Assembly (NCBI GenBank): GCA_047345645.1
Contig: JBLEFH010000007.1
Origin: JBLEFH01 sp047345645
GTDB lineage: Bacteria; Pseudomonadota; Alphaproteobacteria; Rhodobacterales; Rhodobacteraceae
Strand: one strand, 5' to 3'
DNA length: 64,000 nt
In this document: positions 10,421 through 19,011 of the stretch, piece by piece
Layout: every line of letters starts with the position of its first letter
Numbering within the stretch: position 1 is the stretch's first letter
The notes under the pieces: model-generated
The model's database searches: none
The model's input: only the letters and a program-made list of their open reading frames with translations
Told to the model about the DNA's origin: nothing
Made by a program: the position numbers and the translations under genes

Positions 10421-11265
10421 GCGAGATGGAGCGTATCGCCGCCGCGCTGGAGCGCCTCGCGCCGCCCGCGCCGGAGGCCCCGGACTTCTCTGCGCCCGCT
10501 TTGGTGTGGCGTGACGGCGGGCTGCATGAGGCCCGCGCGATCGCCCATGTGGATCTGGACCTGCTCGTCGGCCTCGACCGCAACACCGAGACCCTGCTCG
10601 CCAACACCCGCCAATTCGCGCGCGGCCATATGGCCAACAACGCGCTGCTTTGGGGCGCGCGCGGCATGGGGAAAAGCTCGCTGGTCAAGGCGGTGTTCAT
10701 GGCGAGCCGGGAGGAAGGCCCGCTCCGCCTCGTCGAAATTCCGCGCGAGGATCTGCCGCAAATCGGGCGTCTGCTCTCCATGCTGGCGGGCCGCGCCGAG
10801 CGCTTTCTGCTTTTCTGCGATGACCTTTCGTTCGACAAGGACGACAGCCATTACAAGAGCCTAAAGGCCATTCTTGACGGCGGCATCGAAGGCCGCCCGG
10901 ATAATGTGCTGCTCTACGCCACCTCCAACCGCCGCCACCTCATGCCCCGCGACATGATCGAAAACGAGCGGCAATCCGGCATCCACCCGAGCGAGGCGGT
11001 GGAGGAAAAGCTGTCCCTTTCCGACCGTTTCGGCCTCTGGCTCGGCTTCTACCCGGCGGATCAGGACACGTACCTGAAAATCATCCGCGGCTATGTGGAC
11101 CGGCTCGGCATCTCCATCACCGACGAAGCGCTGCGCGCCGAAGCCATCGAATGGAGCCAAACCCGCGGCGCCCGCTCAGGCCGCGTCGCCTGGCAATATA
11201 TCTGCGATCTCGCGGGCCGGAACGGGATTGCACCGGGCACGCTCAACGCTATGGATAAATCGTAA
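10417..11265 (+). CDS. DUF815 family AAA-type ATPase
   Basis: The 282-residue P-loop protein has Walker A GARGMGKSS (about residues 80-88) and Walker B LLFCDDLSFD (about 131-140), followed by a sensor region YATSNRRHLMP, which is the DUF815 signature. The cellular role of DUF815 is not known. It starts inside the tatC stop (ATGA overlap), so it is co-translated with the Tat translocase; whether it serves Tat substrates is inference. Its 3' end overlaps the convergent fosA gene by 17 bases. Confidence 0.85.
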   Translation: MSEMERIAAALERLAPPAPEAPDFSAPALVWRDGGLHEARAIAHVDLDLLVGLDRNTETLLANTRQFARGHMANNALLWGARGMGKSSLVKAVFMASREEGPLRLVEIPREDLPQIGRLLSMLAGRAERFLLFCDDLSFDKDDSHYKSLKAILDGGIEGRPDNVLLYATSNRRHLMPRDMIENERQSGIHPSEAVEEKLSLSDRFGLWLGFYPADQDTYLKIIRGYVDRLGISITDEALRAEAIEWSQTRGARSGRVAWQYICDLAGRNGIAPGTLNAMDKS

Positions 11266-11653
11266 CCTCGCGGTTTCGGGCTTCGAAGTCGCGCAGCCGG
11301 CTCTCCAGATCCCCGCAATGCAACTCCAGTTTGTGGCCATCAGGATCAAGGAAATAGAGCGACGCGCCCTCGCTCTTATTGTCTTTCCATGTCTTTGCGG
11401 CTCGCGAGATTTTCTCCGCCATCGCGTCGTAATTCTCCGGCGAAATGTCGAAGGCGAGGTGGGAGTAATCCTGATGTGGACGCGAAGCGGCATGTGCGTC
11501 GAGAGAAAGGCAAAGCCATAAACCGGACGCGTCAAAATAGGCACCGCTGGCCCACGCGGCCCGAAGACGAAATCCCAGCACATCCCGATAGAAGGTGATG
11601 CTGCGGTCAAGATCCGTCACGGCAAGTGTGATGTGATTGAGGCCGGTTATCAT
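11249..11653 (-). CDS. fosA: FosA-type fosfomycin thiol transferase (VOC superfamily)
   Basis: The 134-residue protein is one vicinal-oxygen-chelate domain. It has the three Mn ligands of FosA at family positions (H7 in LNHIT, H65 in YSHLAF, E110 in GHKLELH), T9, and the K-site/substrate motif WKDNKSEG with K90. FosA enzymes add glutathione to the fosfomycin epoxide. Chromosomal homologues are widespread in soil and marine proteobacteria, so true resistance is plausible but unproven. ATG 11653 gives the standard MITGLNHITLAV start; an upstream in-frame extension is rejected. Confidence 0.82.
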   Translation of the reverse strand: MITGLNHITLAVTDLDRSITFYRDVLGFRLRAAWASGAYFDASGLWLCLSLDAHAASRPHQDYSHLAFDISPENYDAMAEKISRAAKTWKDNKSEGASLYFLDPDGHKLELHCGDLESRLRDFEARNREVTIYP

Positions 11654-11666
11654 GTTCGCTCCCACA

Positions 11667-11696
11667 TAAAAACGCCGGGCGGTTGGCCCGGCGTTC
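11667..11696 (-). terminator. Rho-independent terminator after the nlpD-like gene
   Basis: On the minus strand the stem AACGCCGGGC / GCCCGGCGTT closes a short loop and is followed by a T-run (11667-11672). It lies about 40 bases beyond the stop at 11735 and ends the serS-surE-pcm-nlpD-like operon just before fosA. Confidence 0.8.
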
Positions 11697-11734
11697 TGGT
11701 TTTTGAATGGTCGCACCAGTTTTGAAACGGGCGA

Positions 11735-12823
11735 TCAGAAATAGCCGGCCGGATCGACGCTCTGGGTGCCTTCGCGGACCTCGAAATGCAGGGACGGCGT
11801 TTCGCTCGGGGCGACCTTGGCGATGGTCTGGCCTTTGCTCACCTTGTCGCCTTTGGCGACCGACACGTCGCTGACGCGGGCATAGACGGTTAGCAGGTTG
11901 TCGGAGTGGCGCACGAGGACGATGGTGCCGTTTGCGCCGAGCGAGTTGGAGACCAGCACCACCTCGCCGCCGTCCGCCGCTTTGACGCCGGTGCCGGCGG
12001 GCACGGCGTAGTTCCAACCTGCGCTGCCGCCGCCCGTGGGCGAGCCGGAGACCGGGGCGGACATTTTGCCGCTGGCTGAGCTTTGCTCCAGATTCGGGCT
12101 CGCGGGAACATCCGCCTGTTCGATATCCTGCGGCAGCGGCTCGGATTGGGACGGCGGGGGCGTGACGGCGGTGCCATCGCCGGGACGGGAATTCGCGCCC
12201 GGAATGGTCAGGTTCTGGCCGACCCGGATCGCCATATCGGAGCCCAGATTGTTAGCCGAGCTGATCGACGCCGCGCTGACATTATAGCGCCGCGAGAGGC
12301 TGTAGACCGTATCGCCCGGCTGGACGGTGTGGCGCACAGGCGCGGTCGGGCTGTCGTTGATCGCGTCCTGCGCCTGATCTTCCATGCTTTGCTCCGGCGC
12401 GGGTGCGGGCAGGTTGCTCGGCGGTGCGGTGACCGGCTGAAGGCTCGGGGCGCGGCGCGGCAGGGCGATGATCTCGCCGACGCGCGGGCTGTAATTCATA
12501 GGCAGCGCGTTATATTGCGCGACCTCCGCCTCGCTCATGCCGACGCGCGCCGCCATGGAGCGGATGCTGTCGCCGGAGCGGGCCACCATCACATCGCGTT
12601 CGGGATAGGACACCACGCCCCGGCTGTCGGGGGTGCGCGCCTGCGCGGGCCTGACCGGCGCGGGATCGGTGATCTGCGGCAATTGCAGCTGCGGCATCTG
12701 AAGCTGCTGCCCCGGCTGACAGGCCGCGAGGCCAAGGATCAACGCTACGGGCGCAGCGCGCGTAATAATAGACCGCGATGTCATACCCCGTGACATCGTG
12801 ATCTGGGGAAAGGGTTTGCTCAT
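11735..12823 (-). CDS. NlpD/EnvC-like lipoprotein with two LysM domains and a degenerate M23 (LytM) domain
   Basis: The 362-residue envelope protein has a lipobox GLAAC (Cys35 from this start) and a Pro/Gln-rich linker. Two LysM peptidoglycan-binding domains follow (about 72-125 and 170-215), then a C-terminal LytM domain from about 265. The usual zinc ligands are mostly lost: YAHLS-type becomes YARVS and HLHFE becomes SLHFE, leaving a single His. It therefore looks like a catalytically dead activator of cell-wall amidases, as is E. coli NlpD. The start overlaps pcm by four bases; internal ATG 12784 would give a more typical lipoprotein signal. Confidence 0.87.
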   Translation of the reverse strand: MSKPFPQITMSRGMTSRSIITRAAPVALILGLAACQPGQQLQMPQLQLPQITDPAPVRPAQARTPDSRGVVSYPERDVMVARSGDSIRSMAARVGMSEAEVAQYNALPMNYSPRVGEIIALPRRAPSLQPVTAPPSNLPAPAPEQSMEDQAQDAINDSPTAPVRHTVQPGDTVYSLSRRYNVSAASISSANNLGSDMAIRVGQNLTIPGANSRPGDGTAVTPPPSQSEPLPQDIEQADVPASPNLEQSSASGKMSAPVSGSPTGGGSAGWNYAVPAGTGVKAADGGEVVLVSNSLGANGTIVLVRHSDNLLTVYARVSDVSVAKGDKVSKGQTIAKVAPSETPSLHFEVREGTQSVDPAGYF

Positions 12824-13470
12824 TCTCTGCTCTCCTCGTCTTCGGCCATTCCCTCAAGAAGCGGGACGAAGCGAACCTCGCCCAGTTCCTCATATTCGAG
12901 GCCGTTATCTGTTTTTAGCACTTTTACGATGGTCTGCACATAGTCACCAAGTCCGACCGGTATCACCATGATGCCACCCGTGGCGAGTTGTTCGGTTAAG
13001 GGGGGCGGCACATCCTCGGCGGCGGCGGTGACCATGATGCGGTCGAACGGGGCTTGGGCGGGCAGGCCCATGGTCCCGTCCGACGGCATGGCGGTGATGT
13101 TGCTGATGTTGAGTTTGGCGAAGCGCGCTTCGGCGACCGGGATCAGCGGTTTGTGGCGCTCCAGCGTGTAGACGCGCCGCGCGAGTCGGGCGAGGATCGC
13201 GGCCTGCCAGCCCGAACCTGTCCCGATTTCCAAGACCTTATGGCGGGGCTGCACATCGAGCGCCTGCGTCATCCGGCCAACCAGCGAGGGCTGGGAAATG
13301 GTTTGCCCGCGCGGGATCGGGAGCGGTGTGTCCTCCCAGGCCCGCGCCTTGAAGGTGCCTTCGACAAAGAGGTCGCGCGGCGTGCGTTCCATTGCATTGA
13401 GCACGCGGGAATTGGTCACGCCGCCGCCGCGCAGGGCCATCATGAGCTGGATGAGGCCCGTATTCGTCAC
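12820..13470 (-). CDS. pcm: Protein-L-isoaspartate O-methyltransferase
   Basis: Pcm methylates isoaspartyl residues in aged proteins so they can return to aspartate. The 216-residue protein has the SAM-binding motif I VLEIGTGSGWQAAIL and the post-motif PFDRIMVTAAAEDVP. Its neighbours surE and an nlpD-like gene reproduce the surE-pcm-nlpD order of enteric bacteria, though no rpoS follows. Four-base overlaps with surE and nlpD-like show tight coupling. Confidence 0.96.
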   Translation of the reverse strand: MTNTGLIQLMMALRGGGVTNSRVLNAMERTPRDLFVEGTFKARAWEDTPLPIPRGQTISQPSLVGRMTQALDVQPRHKVLEIGTGSGWQAAILARLARRVYTLERHKPLIPVAEARFAKLNISNITAMPSDGTMGLPAQAPFDRIMVTAAAEDVPPPLTEQLATGGIMVIPVGLGDYVQTIVKVLKTDNGLEYEELGEVRFVPLLEGMAEDEESRE

Positions 13471-14246
13471 TGCCCGAACGCCTCTTTGAGCGGGTCCAGC
13501 ATGTCATGTGCCGTGAGATCCGCGCGGCAGGGCGTGACGGAGATGTAGCCATTCAGATTCGCCCAAGCGTCGCTGCCCTCTTCAGTCGGTTTGTGCTGAG
13601 GGCCGCCCGCGAGCCAGACAAATTCGCGCCGGTTGGGGGAGACGTAATGCTCCGCCGAGAAGGCGACATTCTGGCGGTAGCCTTGCGGCGCGATCATGGT
13701 GCCTTTGACGCCGCTCGCCGGGACCGGGGGGAAATTGACGTTGTAAAAGAGGTGATAGCGCTCGCCGCCCCATTGGTTCGCATCGAGGATTTTGCGGACC
13801 GTCTCGACCCCGAATTTCGCCGCCGGTTCGAAGCGGTTTTCCAACTCGCGGTTTTCCGGCCCGTAAAATTGCGAGAGCGCAATGGCCGGGACATGCTGGA
13901 GCGCGCCTTCCATGGCCGCGCCAAGCGTGCCGGAATAGACCGCGTTCTGCGCCGCATTGTTGCCCGCATTGACGCCCGAAAGGATGAGATCCGGCGGGTT
14001 GTCCTTCATCAGCTCGTGAATGCCGAGCAGCACGCAATCCGCCGGGGTGCCTGCGCCCGCAAAGCGGCGCGGGCCGATCCGCTCCAGCCGCACGGGGCTG
14101 GTGTAGGAAATGCAATGCCCGACGCCCGATTGCTCGAAAGCGGGCGCGATGGTCCAGACATCATCGCCGATCTCATGGGCAATCGCTTCGGCGATTTCGA
14201 GACCCGGCGCGGAGATGCCGTCGTCATTGGTGACCAAAATTCTCAT
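13467..14246 (-). CDS. surE: 5'/3'-nucleotidase SurE
   Basis: SurE is a metal-dependent nucleotidase and exopolyphosphatase linked to stationary-phase survival. The 259-residue protein begins MRILVTNDDG with the metal-binding D8 and D9 and has the SGVNAGNNA motif, both diagnostic. It overlaps serS (upstream) and pcm (downstream) by four bases each. Confidence 0.97.
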   Translation of the reverse strand: MRILVTNDDGISAPGLEIAEAIAHEIGDDVWTIAPAFEQSGVGHCISYTSPVRLERIGPRRFAGAGTPADCVLLGIHELMKDNPPDLILSGVNAGNNAAQNAVYSGTLGAAMEGALQHVPAIALSQFYGPENRELENRFEPAAKFGVETVRKILDANQWGGERYHLFYNVNFPPVPASGVKGTMIAPQGYRQNVAFSAEHYVSPNRREFVWLAGGPQHKPTEEGSDAWANLNGYISVTPCRADLTAHDMLDPLKEAFGQ

Positions 14247-15535
14247 TGCAGCGTTCCATCGGGTGCGAGGGTGGTTTTGCCCCCCAGATAGGGGTGGAGG
14301 ACGGCGGGCAGGCTAACCGAGCCATCTTCGTTCTGATGGTTCTCAACCACCGCGATGAGGGCGCGGCCGACCGCGAGGCCCGAGCCGTTGAGGGTGTGGA
14401 TGAATTGCGGTTTCGCGCCCTCGGCGGGGCGGTAGCGGCCATTCATGCGGCGCGCCTGAAAGGCCCGCGTGTTCGAGCAGGACGAGATTTCGCGGAACAT
14501 ATCCTGCCCCGGAAGCCACGCCTCGATGTCATAGGTGCGCGCGGCGCTGAAGCCCATATCGCCGGTCGAGAGGATCATGGTGCGGAAGGGGATGCCGAGT
14601 TTTTCCAGAATCCCTTCGGCGCATTTGGTCATGCGGGCCAGCTCCGCCTCGCTCTCCTCGGGCGTGCAGAGGGTGACCATTTCGACCTTTTCGAACTGGT
14701 GCTGGCGGAGAATCCCCGCCGTGTCCCGGCCCGCGCTTCCGGCTTCGGAGCGGAAACATTGGGTGAGGGCGGTCATCCGGCGGGGCAGGGCGCTGGCGTC
14801 CATGATCTCACCCGCGGCGAGATTGGTCAGCGGCACCTCGGCGGTTGGAACCAGCCACCAGCCGTTTTCCGTGCGGTAGCTATCCTCGGCGAATTTGGGA
14901 AGCTGGCCGGTACCGAGCATGGCCTCATCGCGGACGAGAACCGGCGTCCAAGTCTCGGTGAGGCCGTTTTCCTCCACCTGCGTGTCGATCATGAACTGCG
15001 CCAGCGCCCGGTTGAGCCGCGCCAGCCCGCCTTTCAGCACCATGAACCGCGCGCCCGAAAGTTTCGCGGCGGCGGCGAAATCGAGCCCGGCGGCGACCCC
15101 GGCGATCTCGTAATGCTCCTTGGGATCAAAGCCGAAATTGCGCGGATTGCCGACGCGGTTGACCTCGACATTATCCGCCTCATCCGCGCCGTCCGGCACC
15201 TCGGCGTCGGGGATGTTCGGAATTTCCATGAGGAGAGTCTGAAGCGCCGCATCCTCGGCTTTGGCTTCCTCTTCAAGCCGGGCGATCTCGGCTTTTTTCT
15301 CGCCCACAAGGGCGCGGAGACGTTCAAACTCCGCCTCATCGCCATTCGCCTTGGCCGCGCCGACCGCTTTGCTGGCCTGATTGCGCTCGGCCAGTGCCGT
15401 CTCCGCCGCCTGGATCTTGGCACGCCGCGCGGCATCGCGAGAGAGGATCAGATCCGCATGGGGCGCAACGCCGCGCCGTGCGAGCGCCGCGTCAAAAGCT
15501 TCGGGATGTTCGCGAATAGCGCGCAAATCATGCAT
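14243..15535 (-). CDS. serS: Seryl-tRNA synthetase
   Basis: SerS charges tRNA-Ser. The 430-residue class II synthetase has the N-terminal coiled-coil arm (about residues 30-110, rich in Ala/Glu/Lys), motif 2 FRSEAGSAGRDTAGI, and motif 3 GLAVGRALIAVVENHQ near the C-terminus. It heads the serS-surE-pcm-nlpD-like operon, so an essential housekeeping gene drives expression of three maintenance genes. It diverges from yajC. Confidence 0.98.
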   Translation of the reverse strand: MHDLRAIREHPEAFDAALARRGVAPHADLILSRDAARRAKIQAAETALAERNQASKAVGAAKANGDEAEFERLRALVGEKKAEIARLEEEAKAEDAALQTLLMEIPNIPDAEVPDGADEADNVEVNRVGNPRNFGFDPKEHYEIAGVAAGLDFAAAAKLSGARFMVLKGGLARLNRALAQFMIDTQVEENGLTETWTPVLVRDEAMLGTGQLPKFAEDSYRTENGWWLVPTAEVPLTNLAAGEIMDASALPRRMTALTQCFRSEAGSAGRDTAGILRQHQFEKVEMVTLCTPEESEAELARMTKCAEGILEKLGIPFRTMILSTGDMGFSAARTYDIEAWLPGQDMFREISSCSNTRAFQARRMNGRYRPAEGAKPQFIHTLNGSGLAVGRALIAVVENHQNEDGSVSLPAVLHPYLGGKTTLAPDGTLQ

Positions 15536-15679
15536 GGAATTCTCTCGTCCTCTTGAATCTGTGCGCCCGTTATGGCGCAGAGCCGCGCCGAGATAAAGAG
15601 CCGCGCGCCCGCATCGCCTTGCAATCGCGCGGTCTCGTGCATAGAAAACGGGTCAAACCTTCAACAAGGAGTTTATCCG

Positions 15680-16003
15680 ATGTTTGCAACGCCCGCTTTT
15701 GCGCAGGCCGCCGGTGGCGGAGCCGCCAACCCGATCATGTCGTTCCTGCCGCTGATCCTGATCTTCGCGATCATGTATTTCCTCATGATCCGCCCCCAGC
15801 AGAAACGTCTCAAGCAGCATAAAGCCATGGTCGAAGCGCTGAAACGCGGCGATGAAGTCGTCACCCAAGGCGGGTTGATCGGCAAAGTCACCAAGATCGT
15901 CGATGACCGCGAGGTCGAGGTCGAGCTTGGCGGCGTGAAGGTGCGCGCCCTGCGTCACACCATCCAGCAAGTTCTGAACAAGCCGGAACCGGCGAACGAA
16001 TAA
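15680..16003 (+). CDS. yajC: Preprotein translocase subunit YajC
   Basis: YajC associates with SecDF at the Sec translocon. The 107-residue protein has one N-terminal membrane helix (NPIMSFLPLILIFAIMYF) followed by the family signature MIRPQQKRLKQH and a small cytoplasmic beta domain (GDEVVTQGGLIGKV). ATG 15680 is chosen over upstream possibilities because of the AAGGAG ribosome-binding site at 15666-15671. It is nine bases upstream of secD. Confidence 0.96.
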   Translation: MFATPAFAQAAGGGAANPIMSFLPLILIFAIMYFLMIRPQQKRLKQHKAMVEALKRGDEVVTQGGLIGKVTKIVDDREVEVELGGVKVRALRHTIQQVLNKPEPANE

Positions 16004-16012
16004 GGCAGCCTC

Positions 16013-17674
16013 ATGCTCCGCTACCCTCTTTGGAAAACGGTGCTGGTCCTTCTGACCTGCGCCCTTGGGCTGTTTTTCGCGATGCCCAATCTCTTTTACA
16101 GCCGCGTCGAGAGTTCCAATGACGCGGCCCTGCTCGTCGAGGCGGGCAGCACCGATCCGGCGGTGGTGGACAGCGCCAATGCCTGGCCAAGCTGGCTGCC
16201 CGACGGGCTGGTCAATCTCGGGCTCGACCTTCGCGGCGGTGCGCATCTGCTCGCCGAGGTGAATGTCGAGGAGGTTTATTCCGACCGGATGAGCGCCCTC
16301 TGGCCGCAGCTTCGCGACGATCTGCGCGAGCGCCGCACCGAGGTGGGCGCGTTCCGCCGGGTGGAGGGCGAGCCGGGGACATTGACGGTGCGTTTCTCCG
16401 ATCTTGAAGCCCTGCCGACGGCGCAGGAGATTGCCGATGATCTGGCGGAGCCCATCGTCTCGCTCACCGGTGCCGGGCAGCGGAACATCGCGACCAGCAT
16501 CGAGGCGGACCGTTTGATTATCCAGCTTTCCGATGCCGAGAAAGAGGCGACCGACAGCCGCACCATGCAGCAGAGCCTTGAGATCATCCGCCGCCGTGTG
16601 GATGAGGCGGGCACCCGCGAGCCGACGATCCAGTTTCAGGGTGAGGACCGGATTCTCATTCAGGTGCCGGGGATCGGCTCGGCGCAGGAGCTGAAGGATC
16701 TGATTGGCCAGACCGCGAAACTCACCTTCAACGCCGTGACGGGAAGCGCCGCGAGCGCCGATGCGCCGAGCGAGGCGGATGAGGTCGTGTTGCCCTCTGC
16801 CGATGAGGATGGCGTGTTCTACACCGTCACCGAAGCGCCGGTGATCGGCGGCGACAGCCTGACCGATGCGCAGCCCTCTTTCGATCAGAATGGCGCGCCC
16901 GCCGTGTCCTTCCGTTTCGATCCGCAGGGCGCGCGGGTCTTTGGCGACTATACCGCCGCCAATATCGGGCGGCCCTTCGCGATTGTGCTCGACAATGAGG
17001 TCATTTCGGCCCCGGTCATCCAGTCGCATATTCCTAGCGGCAACGGGATCATCACCGGCAATTTCGACATTGCCGAGTCGAACCGTCTCGCCGTTCTGCT
17101 GCGCGCGGGTGCCTTGCCCGCCAGCATGACTTTCCTTGAAGAGCGGACCATCGGGCCCGAACTCGGTCAGGACAGTATCGAGGCCGGGCGCCTCGCCGCC
17201 ATGGTCGCGCTTGGCGCGGTGGTGGTCTACATGATCCTCTCCTACGGCCTTTTCGGGGTCTTTGCCTCCACCGCGCTGCTGATCAATATCGGGCTGATCT
17301 TCGGGCTCCTCTCGATCATCGGCGGCACGCTGACGCTACCGGGGATCGCCGGGATCGTGCTGACCATCGGTATGGCCGTGGACGCCAATGTGCTGGTCTA
17401 TGAGCGCATCCGCGAGGAACTGAAAACCGCCAAAGGCCCGGCCCGCGCCATCGAGCTTGGCTATGACCGCGCGTTTTCGGCGATTGTGGATGCGAATATC
17501 ACCACCATCATGGCGGCGATCATCCTCTTCGTCCTCGGCGCTGGCCCGGTGCGCGGTTTCGCGATCACCCTCGGCCTTGGCATCATCACATCGGTTTTCA
17601 CGGCGCTCTTCGTCACCCGGCTTTTCATCGCCTGGTGGTATGACGCCAAGAAACCCAAAACCATCGAGGTCTGA
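16013..17674 (+). CDS. secD: Protein translocase subunit SecD
   Basis: SecD forms with SecF the RND-like complex that uses the proton gradient to pull proteins out of the Sec channel. The 553-residue protein has a first membrane helix, LDLRGGAHLL, a large periplasmic P1 domain (about 60-370) and five C-terminal helices with VDANVLVYERIREE. Three bases separate it from secF. Confidence 0.97.
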   Translation: MLRYPLWKTVLVLLTCALGLFFAMPNLFYSRVESSNDAALLVEAGSTDPAVVDSANAWPSWLPDGLVNLGLDLRGGAHLLAEVNVEEVYSDRMSALWPQLRDDLRERRTEVGAFRRVEGEPGTLTVRFSDLEALPTAQEIADDLAEPIVSLTGAGQRNIATSIEADRLIIQLSDAEKEATDSRTMQQSLEIIRRRVDEAGTREPTIQFQGEDRILIQVPGIGSAQELKDLIGQTAKLTFNAVTGSAASADAPSEADEVVLPSADEDGVFYTVTEAPVIGGDSLTDAQPSFDQNGAPAVSFRFDPQGARVFGDYTAANIGRPFAIVLDNEVISAPVIQSHIPSGNGIITGNFDIAESNRLAVLLRAGALPASMTFLEERTIGPELGQDSIEAGRLAAMVALGAVVVYMILSYGLFGVFASTALLINIGLIFGLLSIIGGTLTLPGIAGIVLTIGMAVDANVLVYERIREELKTAKGPARAIELGYDRAFSAIVDANITTIMAAIILFVLGAGPVRGFAITLGLGIITSVFTALFVTRLFIAWWYDAKKPKTIEV

Positions 17675-17677
17675 GCT

Positions 17678-18652
17678 ATGCGTCTTCGTGTGTTCAAGGA
17701 CGATACGGCGTTCGATTTCTTCAAACGCGCCAATCTCACGATGGGGCTGTCGATCCTGCTGACCATCGCCTCGTTGGTGCTGGTCGCGGTTAATGGGCTG
17801 AATTTCGGCATCGACTTTCGGGGCGGCACGGTGATCACCACCGAGACCCCTGAGGATGTCCCGACCGGCGATTACCGCGAGGTGCTGAGCGGGCTCAATC
17901 TCGGCGATGTCACGGTGAGCCAGATCAACGATCCGGCCTCCGCCGTGACCGGCGACGAGCAACATGCCGCGATGATCCGCATCGAGCAGGTCGGCGAGGA
18001 CAGCGTACAGACCGAGGCGATCGCCTCGGCGCAGGCGGCGCTCACCGAAGCCTTCCCCGGCATCACCTTCCAATCGGTGGAATCGGTCGGGGCGAAGGTC
18101 TCTCAGGAGCTGATCTGGAAAGGCACCATGGCGCTTGTGGGCGCGCTGGCGGTGGTGATGATCTATATCTGGTTCCGCTTCGAATGGCAGTTTGCCGTCG
18201 GCGCGGTGGCGTCGCTCCTCCACGATCTGATCGTGACCTTTGGCCTCTTCTCGCTCTTCGGGCTGGAGTTCAACCTCTCGATCATCGCGGCGCTGCTGAC
18301 CATCGTCGGCTACTCGCTCAACGATACGGTGATCGTGTTTGACCGGGTGCGCGAGAACCTGCGCAAATACAAGAAGATGGAGCTTTACGGCATCTTGAAC
18401 CTCTCGATCAACGAGACCCTGAGCCGGACCTTCATGACCAGCTTCACCACCTTGATCGCGCTGATCGCCATGGTGGTTCTGGGCGGCGAAGTGATCCGGG
18501 GCTTTACCCTTGCGATGATCTGGGGCGTCTTTACGGGCACCTATTCGTCGATCTGGGTCGCGTCGGACATTGTGCGCCGTCTCGGGGTGGACCGCCGGGA
18601 CAAGGCCGAGCGCGCTCGCGCTGGCACCCAGTTTGCGGGGATCGACGCCTGA
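17678..18652 (+). CDS. secF: Protein translocase subunit SecF
   Basis: SecF is the 324-residue partner of SecD, with six membrane helices, the periplasmic FGIDFRGGTVI motif and the transmembrane NDTVIVFDRVREN signature. It shares its last base with the start codon of the downstream Mth938-like gene. Confidence 0.97.
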   Translation: MRLRVFKDDTAFDFFKRANLTMGLSILLTIASLVLVAVNGLNFGIDFRGGTVITTETPEDVPTGDYREVLSGLNLGDVTVSQINDPASAVTGDEQHAAMIRIEQVGEDSVQTEAIASAQAALTEAFPGITFQSVESVGAKVSQELIWKGTMALVGALAVVMIYIWFRFEWQFAVGAVASLLHDLIVTFGLFSLFGLEFNLSIIAALLTIVGYSLNDTVIVFDRVRENLRKYKKMELYGILNLSINETLSRTFMTSFTTLIALIAMVVLGGEVIRGFTLAMIWGVFTGTYSSIWVASDIVRRLGVDRRDKAERARAGTQFAGIDA

Positions 18653-19011
18653 TGCCGATGAAAGAGGTCTCCTATGGCGCGCAGCCGCCGGTGGATGGCT
18701 ATGGCATTGGCGGATTTCGCATTTCCGGAGAGATTTACCGCGGGGCCGTGTTGATCGGCCCTGCGGGGGCGGCGCTTTGGGATGGGGATCCGGCGGCGTT
18801 GGAAACCTTCGCCAAGGGCCTCGATGTGGTGATTTTCGGGGCAGGGGACGCGATGGCCGACCCGCCCGAAGCGCTCGCCGCCGCCCTCGATGCGGCCGAT
18901 GCGCCTTATGAGAGCATGGCGACGCCCGCCGCCTGCCGCACCTATAACGTGCTCTTGTCCGAGGGCCGCAAGGTCGGCGCGGCGCTCATCCCGGTCGATC
19001 ACGCCCAATGA
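18652..19011 (+). CDS. Mth938-like (DUF498/NDUFAF3-family) protein
   Basis: The 119-residue soluble protein matches the Mth938 fold family: GYGIGGFRISGEIYRGAVLI near the start, a central VVIFGAGD and a final MATPAACRTYNVLLSEGRKV. Human NDUFAF3 of this family is a complex I assembly factor, and bacterial members commonly follow secD-secF. Here it is translationally coupled to secF (one-base overlap) and to the BenE-like gene (four-base overlap). A role in membrane-protein or complex I assembly is inference. Confidence 0.85.
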   Translation: MPMKEVSYGAQPPVDGYGIGGFRISGEIYRGAVLIGPAGAALWDGDPAALETFAKGLDVVIFGAGDAMADPPEALAAALDAADAPYESMATPAACRTYNVLLSEGRKVGAALIPVDHAQ

